A model generated the notes under the pieces. The model did not search any database and had not been told where the DNA came from. It was given only the letters and a program-made list of their open reading frames with translations. A stretch of DNA of 64,000 nucleotides, taken from the NCBI GenBank assembly GCA_947646415.1, contig CANSGN010000008.1, forward strand, positions 23,415 to 87,414. Reading direction: 5' to 3'. Below are positions 58,522-64,000 of this stretch, piece after piece (the stretch's first letter is position 1; each line of letters starts with the position of its first letter). The DNA comes from an uncultured Clostridia bacterium (GTDB lineage Bacteria; Bacillota; Clostridia; Christensenellales; UBA3700). A program made the translations under genes and the position numbers.

Positions 58522-59025
58522 ATGTCCATAAACATTGCAAAAGCAAATCAAGGCGAGTTTTATCCTTTTAAACTTAATATCAAAGCAAACAATGATATTT
58601 TATCCGATGTGCTTGCTACTTTTGACAGCGATATTCAAGTTGAAGGTACGTATGTAGTAGATAAAGACAATGTTTACATTGATAGCGAACTTACTTATTC
58701 AATTATCTTTAAGTGTGCAAGATGCTTGGACGATGTTAAAAAAGATTTTTGCGTAAGGTGTATGGCAAGCTTTTATTTGGAAGGGGAAGAAGCTCAAGAA
58801 AACTTCTATCCTTATACAAATAATGTTGTGGATATGACTATCCCCGTTATGCAGGAAATTATTCTTAACTTACCTACAAGGGTATTGTGCAAGGACGATT
58901 GCAAAGGTTTGTGTCAAGTTTGCGGAACAAATTTAAACGAAAAATCTTGCGATTGCGACAAATTGCAAAATCAAGAAATTATTACACCGAACAATCCGTT
59001 TAGTGTGTTGAAAAATTTAAAATAA
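58522..59025 (+). CDS. yceD: DUF177/YceD family protein
   Basis: A 167-residue protein of the YceD/DUF177 family, almost always encoded just before rpmF and implicated in 23S rRNA or large-subunit biogenesis. It has cysteine pairs (FKCARCLDD, CVRC) in the core and a Cys-rich end (CKDDCKGLCQVCG, CDCD) that could bind zinc. GGAGGGTAAGC precedes the start. rpmF follows after 20 bases. The context makes the assignment strong even though the molecular role is not settled. Confidence 0.88.
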   Translation: MSINIAKANQGEFYPFKLNIKANNDILSDVLATFDSDIQVEGTYVVDKDNVYIDSELTYSIIFKCARCLDDVKKDFCVRCMASFYLEGEEAQENFYPYTNNVVDMTIPVMQEIILNLPTRVLCKDDCKGLCQVCGTNLNEKSCDCDKLQNQEIITPNNPFSVLKNLK

Positions 59026-59045
59026 ATCTACGGGAGGTGCAAGTA

Positions 59046-59237
59046 ATGGCAGTTCAAAAAAATAAAACTTCAAAACAAAGAAAACATACAAGAGCAGCAA
59101 ATTGGAAAATTAGCGCGCCAAATCTATCTGAATGCCCAAATTGTGGCGAATTAAAAGCAAGTCACAAAGTTTGTCCAAATTGTGGTGCTTATGATGGAAA
59201 AACTGTAGTAGATATGAGCGAAAAAAAGGCTGACTAA
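59046..59237 (+). CDS. rpmF: 50S ribosomal protein L32
   Basis: A 63-residue basic protein: MAVQKNKTSKQRKHTRAANW start and two CxxC pairs (CPNCGELKASHKVCPNCG) for zinc, i.e. the zinc-binding form of L32. ATG at 59046 is right because GGGAGGTGC lies upstream; the ATG nine bases earlier would shift the family's conserved start. It is co-transcribed with yceD and ends at a terminator. Confidence 0.97.
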   Translation: MAVQKNKTSKQRKHTRAANWKISAPNLSECPNCGELKASHKVCPNCGAYDGKTVVDMSEKKAD

Positions 59238-59254
59238 TCGCCTTTATCATTGTT

Positions 59255-59288
59255 AAAAAAACGATTCCTGTAAAGGAATCTTTTTTTA
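59255..59288 (+). terminator. Terminator of yceD-rpmF
   Basis: GATTCCT (59262-59268) and AGGAATC (59273-59279) around GTAA, followed by eight T. Confidence 0.85.
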
Positions 59289-59296
59289 TGCAAAAA

Positions 59297-59343
59297 TCAT
59301 TAATAAAAAGACTTTTTTATATCGAATGTCTTTTTATTAATGA
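59297..59343. repeat. 16-bp inverted repeat between rpmF and the invertible-module candidate
   Basis: TCATTAATAAAAAGAC (59297-59312) and its exact complement (59328-59343) flank a 15-base loop. It may be a back-up terminator; the run TTTTTATT is in the right arm. Confidence 0.55.
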
Positions 59344-59418
59344 TTAAATATCTTTAAATATATTCAAATAAACAATTAAAAATAGCTTAGCAATCCACAA
59401 AAAACTTCCCAAAACCTA

Positions 59419-59447
59419 TTGCCAAAATTGTCAAAATATGGTATAAT
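59419..59447 (+). promoter_or_regulatory. Sigma-A promoter at the left edge of the inverted-repeat module
   Basis: TTGCCA, 17-bp spacer ending in TGG, TATAAT (extended -10). The last three bases of the -10 box (AAT) are the first bases of the 42-bp inverted repeat; the rest of the promoter lies outside it. The corresponding outside sequence at the right edge has TTACCA but no TATAAT. Confidence 0.75.
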
Positions 59448-59486
59448 TTGGTAAAAATAATTGTTTATTATTAGGGGTAAATTTAT
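59445..59486. repeat. 42-bp inverted repeat, left copy
   Basis: It is an exact inverted match to 62869-62910. It begins AATTTGGTAAAAATAATTG and ends AGGGGTAAATTTAT, so it covers the end of the -10 box, the mRNA leader and the AGGGG ribosome site of the adjacent gene. Confidence 0.9.
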
Positions 59487-60507
59487 GACTTTAGACGAAT
59501 TTATAAAAAATAATAGCAACGAACTGAAAAATAATTGTGTTTTATTAATTGTGTGCAATACAAAAAGAGATACTATAGTAAATGGAAATTATGAAAATTT
59601 TTCTATAAATACAGAATTTTTATCAGATGATGAGTTGCAAGAAATAACTTCTATGGCAGTATCTTTAGATTTACCTTTCCGTATCTTTTACGATGAAAAA
59701 GACTTTATAGATAATATAATAACTGCCAATAATGTAGATAGATTTATAGTTTATAATTCTGCTCAAAATGGTGTTGGTCCAGGCAGAAAAGCATTGATAC
59801 CGAGTATATGCAAATATTTGAATTTAAGGCATACGGGGTCGGACTCATATAGAGTTTGTCTTTGTCGCGACAAATTTGCTATTGCATCTATTTTAAAAGC
59901 AAACAATATCAAAGTCCCTAAATTTCAACTTTATAAAGGAAATAACGATTTAAGTTTGTCTGAAAAAACAGAATACATAGCAAAACCTTTATACGAATCT
60001 TCTAGCATTGGCATAAGTAAAAACAATATTTTTTATGGAAATAATATACCATACACTTACTTAAATACATTGATTAAAAATTTAAAACAACCTTTATTAA
60101 TACAAGAATTTATAAGTGGCTACGAAATAGAGGTGCCGATTTTAGCAGGCAAACAATCTCTTTATGCTTTTTCGCCTGTGGTATTACATAAAAACAATAA
60201 TTCTTTAATTATTGGCGACGAAATTTTGGACTATAATTTGATTTTTAATGATGATTATACATTCTCTTCTCTACCTAACAATATCAATGACAAAGAGGTA
60301 AAGGAAACAGCAATAAAAACAGCTGAATTATTAGGATTAAATGGATTGTGTCGTGTAGACTTTAGACTAAAGTTAAACGGAGAATTTTTTGTAACCGATG
60401 TGTCGACAAATCCACATTTTATTAATCATAGTAGTGTAAATTTTGCTTTTAAAAAGGAAGGAAAAACAGATAGTGATATTTTTAAAACAATTTTAATGCT
60501 ATCTTAA
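59485..60507 (+). CDS. D-Ala-D-Ala-ligase-like ATP-grasp protein
   Basis: A 340-residue protein related to D-alanine--D-alanine ligase. Visible: GVGPGRKALIPSICKYLNL and HTGSDSYRVCLCRDKFAIASIL from the N-lobe, the ATP-grasp segment YIAKPLYESSSIGISK with the nucleotide lysine, IQEFISGYEIEVP, and the metal region GLCRVDFR then TDVSTNPHF. In typical ligases the last segment reads E-x-N-T-x-P-G; here Asp replaces Glu, Ser replaces Asn and His replaces Gly, so substrate or activity may differ. It starts at ATG 59485 after AGGGG. It is AT-rich, converges with the next gene with a four-base overlap at the stops, and its leader is part of the inverted repeat. A peptide- or amino-acid-ligase role is inferred. 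Confidence 0.75.
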   Translation: MTLDEFIKNNSNELKNNCVLLIVCNTKRDTIVNGNYENFSINTEFLSDDELQEITSMAVSLDLPFRIFYDEKDFIDNIITANNVDRFIVYNSAQNGVGPGRKALIPSICKYLNLRHTGSDSYRVCLCRDKFAIASILKANNIKVPKFQLYKGNNDLSLSEKTEYIAKPLYESSSIGISKNNIFYGNNIPYTYLNTLIKNLKQPLLIQEFISGYEIEVPILAGKQSLYAFSPVVLHKNNNSLIIGDEILDYNLIFNDDYTFSSLPNNINDKEVKETAIKTAELLGLNGLCRVDFRLKLNGEFFVTDVSTNPHFINHSSVNFAFKKEGKTDSDIFKTILMLS

Positions 60508-62864
60508 TTTTCACTCCAAAATTGAATATCGGAAAGCAAATAAGGGGTTGAAAACAACTTTAGCGGCTTTTCAAATTTATCATAAAATTCCTTTTCAAAA
60601 TAGCTGCATATTTCACTATAAGAATAATGTTTGTTAGTAAAATATAGATTATTTAAAAGCTTATTTCTCAAATTATAATATTGATTAATTTCATTATCAT
60701 CTTGAAAAATGGAAGTGTCAATACTGTTAAATGGCATAATTGTTGAATTTTCCGAAACGATATTTGCAATAAACAAATTGTTTTTCAAAATGTATTCATA
60801 ATATGTGTCGTTAGTTATATTTAATTGGCTTGCTTTTTCCCATAATAATCTTGCTTGTTGCAAATTGCCATGGATAGCAAATAAAGTACCCACATTTATA
60901 TATATCATTATTTGTGTGCTAATATTAGTATTTTTACAAACATCAATAAATTGCAACAAATCATTTTCGTTGAATTTATCTTTATTCAGCAATTCACTTG
61001 CTACCAAATAATTGCTTTTTATATAGACATATAAGTCGGAGAAACTATCAATAGATAACTCATTTAATAACGTATCGGCTATATAATATGGGTCATCACA
61101 TTCAAATATTTCATTATTTGTTTTATATAATGATTGATTTTTATCGCCTATAGATTGCAATAATAAAGCAATATAATTATTGCCAGCCATAAAGTATTGT
61201 TTACTATACAATTCTTTTCTTTCAGTAAAATATTTAAAACTTTGTTTTACAAGACTTATTGATGGAACTCTAAATTTAGCGGAATTGCTTTTCCTATAAA
61301 GTATATTTATTAAGTAATCAAATTCTACACTTTTTTGACTACTTAAAATACTATATATTTCCTTATATATTGTAACCGGACGTTCACTTTTAAAGATATT
61401 GTCTTTGCCGTTACTGACAATAGATAACTTTAATAATAAAACAAATATTTTTTGTTCCAATTCACAATCGGAATTTAGTAAACTTATTAAGTCTGTTTCA
61501 ATATGTTCCGATTTTTTTATGTCTGACAGTTTCCATTCTAAAAACAAAAGTAAATATTCAATCTCATTACTTAAAACTTGACTGCCAAAATCGTCCAAGT
61601 TTGTCAAGCTATAGTAATTTTTCAAATATTCTCCTTTTTCAATGCAATCGAACGTGCTAATAAGCACATTAAATGTGTTTTCGTCAAATACAGCAATAAA
61701 TTCATTTTTTAACACTTCGTTGATTTGCTCATAAAAATGTAAACAATGAATTACTTGCATTGCAATCATCTCTTTTTCTCGGTCATCATTACTCATTCTT
61801 AAATGAGCTCTTCGGGTTGCATAATCAAAAGGATGATATTTTTGCAAATATTTTTCTATAACATTATTAAATAAAGTTCTATTGTCTTTGTTTAAATCGC
61901 TAAACACAGTTTGAATAAATTCTGTGTAAAAGCCATAATCTTGTTCTTTATATTCAAGGAATTTATCTTGTATAGCTATATTAATTATACTTGCCAAATC
62001 GGTAATTTTGTTGATTCTTTCGTCTATATTTATAATAGTATTTATTTTCTCTTGAGTAAATCTATCAATAAAATAAGAAGCAATTCCAAGTACATATTTT
62101 TCTTCCGCAGTGCAAATTGCTGCTATTTTTTGCGTTATTTTATTTTTTAAATAGTTCTTATCGCCAAATGAACATTCGTCACTCTCGACTAAATACGGGT
62201 AAATGTTTTGCATCTCATATATATCGTTATTTGTTAGCGATATCAAAAGATTAATTTCATCTTTAGAAAGTTTGGAAAAAGAATTAAGCAAACAACTAAT
62301 AGGATAATCTAAATGTATTTTTTCAACATAATTATTCAACTCTAGTAAGTTATTGGTAAATTTAATTTTGTTACTATTGTAAATTACAATAAATTTTATT
62401 TCCAAATTTTCGTTTTCGCACAATGTTTGTAATAATTCAAGCATTTCATCGCAAAAATTTTCTTTCATATTCATAATTATTGCGATTTTGGAATAATTCA
62501 TTTTTTTTATTATTTGTTCAATTTGATTTGTGTAAGAAACAATATCCGGACGGAACAAATTCGCAGTTGTCTTTAACAAAAAATTAAAACTGAAATGTTC
62601 GGAAACTTGATGATTAAAATAAGCATTTAACTCGTAATTTTTTTTGCTTGGGTTATATTGTTGTTTTAACAAAAACAAAAATTCCGACACACTATTTGTG
62701 TTTTCGAATATTTCACTTAAAGAATACTCATTTTCCAATAAGTGCAATAAATTTATTGCATTTCTTAAACTTTGTGAATCCAACAACAATATTTTTTTAT
62801 CGCTGTTTATAAAATTATTAAGCGACTCACAGTATTCTTGATTTTTCAAATTAATGTCACACAT
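60504..62864 (-). CDS. 786-aa STAND-like/TPR-like protein of unknown function
   Basis: A large Asn/Ile/Lys-rich cytoplasmic protein. Residues ~110-190 (SKIAIIMNMKENFCDEMLELLQTL then IKFIVIYNS) resemble the Walker-B to sensor stretch of STAND/AAA ATPases such as MalT relatives, but I see no P-loop GxxxxGKS and the acidic Walker-B pair is not intact. The rest is helical; IYINVGTLFAIHGNLQQARLLWEKA (residues ~660-685) is TPR-like. The start is ATG 62864, after the shared AGGGG leader with a long 13-base spacing. It is convergent with the ATP-grasp gene. The function is unknown; a degenerate signalling or regulatory ATPase-like scaffold is inference. Confidence 0.65.
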   Translation of the reverse strand: MCDINLKNQEYCESLNNFINSDKKILLLDSQSLRNAINLLHLLENEYSLSEIFENTNSVSEFLFLLKQQYNPSKKNYELNAYFNHQVSEHFSFNFLLKTTANLFRPDIVSYTNQIEQIIKKMNYSKIAIIMNMKENFCDEMLELLQTLCENENLEIKFIVIYNSNKIKFTNNLLELNNYVEKIHLDYPISCLLNSFSKLSKDEINLLISLTNNDIYEMQNIYPYLVESDECSFGDKNYLKNKITQKIAAICTAEEKYVLGIASYFIDRFTQEKINTIINIDERINKITDLASIINIAIQDKFLEYKEQDYGFYTEFIQTVFSDLNKDNRTLFNNVIEKYLQKYHPFDYATRRAHLRMSNDDREKEMIAMQVIHCLHFYEQINEVLKNEFIAVFDENTFNVLISTFDCIEKGEYLKNYYSLTNLDDFGSQVLSNEIEYLLLFLEWKLSDIKKSEHIETDLISLLNSDCELEQKIFVLLLKLSIVSNGKDNIFKSERPVTIYKEIYSILSSQKSVEFDYLINILYRKSNSAKFRVPSISLVKQSFKYFTERKELYSKQYFMAGNNYIALLLQSIGDKNQSLYKTNNEIFECDDPYYIADTLLNELSIDSFSDLYVYIKSNYLVASELLNKDKFNENDLLQFIDVCKNTNISTQIMIYINVGTLFAIHGNLQQARLLWEKASQLNITNDTYYEYILKNNLFIANIVSENSTIMPFNSIDTSIFQDDNEINQYYNLRNKLLNNLYFTNKHYSYSEICSYFEKEFYDKFEKPLKLFSTPYLLSDIQFWSEN

Positions 62865-62868
62865 TATT

Positions 62869-62910
62869 ATAAATTTACCCCTAATAATAAACAATTATTT
62901 TTACCAAATT
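62869..62910. repeat. 42-bp inverted repeat, right copy
   Basis: It is an exact complement of 59445-59486, lying in the leader of the minus-strand 786-aa gene. Outside it the two flanks keep only patchy similarity (CTTCCC, TATTGCCA versus TATTACCA). Confidence 0.9.
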
Positions 62911-62960
62911 AATTTGATTATGGTAATAGGGAAGTAAGAGGATAAATAATATTAAAGTTA

Positions 62961-62992
62961 AAAAACACTCGTTATTTTTAACGAGTGTTTTT
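62961..62992 (-). terminator. Terminator of tRNA-Ser
   Basis: A perfect 14-bp stem (62961-62974 with 62979-62992) begins directly at the CCA end of the tRNA on the minus strand. Confidence 0.8.
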
Positions 62993-63082
62993 GGCAGAGA
63001 GGAAGGGATTCGAACCCTCGAATGCTATTAACATTACACGATTTCCAATCGTGCGCCATAAACCGAGCTAGGCGACCTCTCT
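62992..63082 (-). tRNA. tRNA-Ser (GGA)
   Basis: Read on the minus strand: acceptor AGAGAGG/CCTCTCT, D-arm GCCTAGCTCGG, anticodon arm CACGA-TTGGAAA-TCGTG with anticodon GGA, a long variable arm (TAATGTTAATAGCATT), T-arm with GGTTCGAATCC, discriminator G and encoded CCA. The long variable arm is the class II feature of serine tRNAs. Confidence 0.96.
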
Positions 63083-63188
63083 ATATTTAAAGTACTTTTA
63101 TAGTTTAACCTATTTTTTTATAAAAATCAAATATTTTACAGTGATTTTTTTATTTTATGTTCATTTTTATGTTTAAATTTGTTAGGTA

Positions 63189-63217
63189 TTTACTTTTTTG
63201 TTATCGTATGGTATAAT
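63189..63217 (+). promoter_or_regulatory. Sigma-A promoter of the small zinc-ribbon gene
   Basis: TTTACT, 17-bp spacer, TATAAT preceded by TGG (extended -10). Confidence 0.6.
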
Positions 63218-63250
63218 TTAATTGTAATAAAGTTTATGGAGGTAAGGTTG

Positions 63251-63481
63251 ATGCCTGTTTGGGGATATGTTTTAATTGGGTTAGCGATATTTATCGCTTT
63301 GTTGGTTTTAGGTAACTATTTATTTTGGCGAAAAATAAATGTGGTTTGCGAAAATTGCGGACATAGCTATAAACCAAAATTCATCAAATTTTTATTTGGT
63401 TGGCATATAGGCTGCTTGATAAGACTTAATTGCCCTGAATGTAAGAAATCCGGCACGCATGAAATAGAATTTAACAAATAA
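63251..63481 (+). CDS. Small membrane protein with zinc ribbon
   Basis: A 76-residue protein: one N-terminal membrane helix (about residues 4-26, VWGYVLIGLAIFIALLVLG) followed by a zinc-ribbon-like cytoplasmic or external part with VCENCGHSYKP and NCPECKKSG (two CxxC pairs about 28 residues apart). ATG at 63251 is chosen because GGAGGTAAGGTTG precedes it; the longer in-frame start at 63179 lies before the promoter. Family not named; single gene between two tRNA genes. Confidence 0.7.
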   Translation: MPVWGYVLIGLAIFIALLVLGNYLFWRKINVVCENCGHSYKPKFIKFLFGWHIGCLIRLNCPECKKSGTHEIEFNK

Positions 63482-63511
63482 AAAGCTTTAATAATCTATT
63501 TATTATTTTAC

Positions 63512-63540
63512 TTGACAAATTAATTGCCTTATATTATAAT
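63512..63540 (+). promoter_or_regulatory. Consensus promoter of the tRNA-Thr region
   Basis: A perfect TTGACA, 17-bp spacer and perfect TATAAT. The predicted transcript would first run through two tRNA 5' halves before reaching the intact tRNA-Thr. Confidence 0.8.
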
Positions 63541-63592
63541 TATGAGGCAAAGTAATTTTGGTACATTTACAATTTGTAAAACTATAATATTT

Positions 63593-63631
63593 GCTACTAT
63601 GGCTCAGGAGGTAGAGCACTTCCTTGGTAAG
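63593..63631 (+). pseudogene. Truncated tRNA 5' half, copy 1
   Basis: GCTACTAT-GGCTCAGGAGGTAGAGC-A-CTTCC-TTGGTAA-G: acceptor 5' strand (diverged), complete D-arm, and anticodon arm up to just past a GGT anticodon. Similarity to a tRNA stops there; no T-arm or 3' acceptor follows. Confidence 0.7.
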
Positions 63632-63748
63632 TATTTAATTAGCCAATATAAACACTAAGTAAATCAAGGGTTTTCTAATATTTTTAACCCAATAAACTAT
63701 AAAGTTGTAAAAAAAGTGTAAAAATAATTGTAAAATTTAATATTTTTT

Positions 63749-63789
63749 GCTGATGTGGCTCAGTCGGTAGAGCACTTCCTTGGTAAGGA
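63749..63789 (+). pseudogene. Truncated tRNA-Thr 5' half, copy 2
   Basis: GCTGATG-TGGCTCAGTCGGTAGAGC-A-CTTCC-TTGGTAA-GGA: its first nine bases match the intact tRNA-Thr 99 bases downstream exactly. The match to a tRNA is lost within the 3' strand of the anticodon stem. Confidence 0.75.
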
Positions 63790-63847
63790 TAAAATAGCAC
63801 TTTTAAAAGCCTCAAAATTAAACAAAAACTAGACAAATTAATACTAT

Positions 63848-63923
63848 GCTGATGTGGCACAGTCGGTAGCGCAATACCTTGGTAAGGTATAGGTCGTCGG
63901 TTCAAGTCCGATCATCAGCTCCA
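63848..63923 (+). tRNA. tRNA-Thr (GGT)
   Basis: Acceptor GCTGATG/CATCAGC, D-arm GCACAGTCGGTAGCGC, anticodon arm ATACC-TTGGTAA-GGTAT with anticodon GGT, T-arm GTCGG-TTCAAGT-CCGAT (one mismatch-type pair), discriminator T and encoded CCA. It reads ACC/ACT, matching the specifier proposed for the thrS T-box. Confidence 0.96.
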
Positions 63924-63924
63924 T

Positions 63925-63951
63925 AAAACCCCAGTAAAATGGGGCTTTTTT
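63925..63951 (+). terminator. Terminator of tRNA-Thr
   Basis: AACCCC and GGGGCTT around AGTAAAAT, followed by a T run, directly after the tRNA. Confidence 0.75.
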
Positions 63952-63966
63952 GTTGTATAAGAAAAC

Positions 63967-63983
63967 CACGTGCTAGGCACGTG
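63967..63983. repeat. Compact 7-bp hairpin near the window end
   Basis: CACGTGC-TAG-GCACGTG is a perfect GC-rich stem with a 3-base loop and no T run. Short GC hairpins of this form occur at the ends of IS200/IS605-type elements, but no transposase is visible before the window ends. Confidence 0.5.
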
Positions 63984-64000
63984 AGTTCAAAAGATGTTAA

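Noticed and set aside
59445..62910. The inverted-repeat module as a simple transposon
   Set aside because: No transposase gene is inside, no target-site duplication is seen outside the repeats, and the repeats carry the ribosome sites of the two genes.

Overview
The window is low-GC DNA with tightly packed genes, consensus sigma-A promoters (TTGACA-17-TATAAT type) and strong Shine-Dalgarno sites. spoIVA, a ylbJ-like gene, a T-box-controlled thrS, long HPF, ClpC, GlgD and rpmF point to a spore-forming, probably anaerobic and gut-associated member of Bacillota (Clostridia). The Pta-AckA acetate branch, a B12-dependent methionine synthase with a separate activation protein, and host-glycan-type glycosidases fit that lifestyle. 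The exact lineage cannot be fixed from sequence reading alone.

Layout. 1-4.9 kb: end of clpC, hpf, then a minus-strand operon of a DUF1538 membrane protein with two PII-like proteins, and a YjbR-type gene. 5-6.4 kb: a 64-aa protein and a radical SAM/SPASM enzyme on one promoter. 6.5-11.6 kb: glycosyltransferase, metF, B12-synthase activation protein and metH. 11.7-14.1 kb: SGNH hydrolase (minus) and spoIVA. 14.4-23.2 kb: complete glycogen locus glgB-C-D-A plus glgP, in which GlgA has a long basic N-terminal extension and GlgP a similar basic C-terminal tail. 23.4-24.9 kb: two overlapping membrane-protein genes. 25.5-41.8 kb: an operon of two giant surface proteins, a 3,150-aa lipoprotein with about five 320-residue repeats and a 2,260-aa protein with a C-terminal membrane anchor. 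42.1-44.8 kb: Na+/solute symporter and a frameshifted endonuclease/exonuclease/phosphatase lipoprotein. 44.9-49.2 kb: two glycosidases. 49.8-52.7 kb: luxS and T-box/thrS. 52.8-53.7 kb: two related palindromes and a small lipoprotein. 53.7-56 kb: ylbJ and tmcAL. 56.1-59.3 kb: pta-ackA and yceD-rpmF. 59.4-62.9 kb: an accessory module of two convergent genes bounded by a perfect 42-bp inverted repeat. 63-64 kb: tRNA-Ser, a small zinc-ribbon membrane protein, and an intact tRNA-Thr preceded by two truncated tRNA 5' halves.

How the genes work together. MetF makes methyl-tetrahydrofolate, MetH passes the methyl group to homocysteine, the activation protein keeps the cobalamin usable, and LuxS returns homocysteine from the S-adenosylmethionine cycle. 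GlgC/GlgA/GlgB build glycogen and GlgP breaks it down. Pta and AckA make ATP and acetate from acetyl-CoA. The T-box of thrS carries ACC in its likely specifier loop, which the tRNA-Thr(GGT) at the end of the window can read.

The strongest candidate for an undescribed system is the 59.4-62.9 kb module. The ribosome-binding leaders of a D-Ala-D-Ala-ligase-like ATP-grasp gene and of a 786-aa STAND-like/TPR-like gene are identical for 42 bp and face each other. A good promoter lies outside the left copy only. Inversion would place one gene or the other behind that promoter. The giant surface-protein operon is second; its promoter has tandem 11-bp repeats where the -35 box should be.
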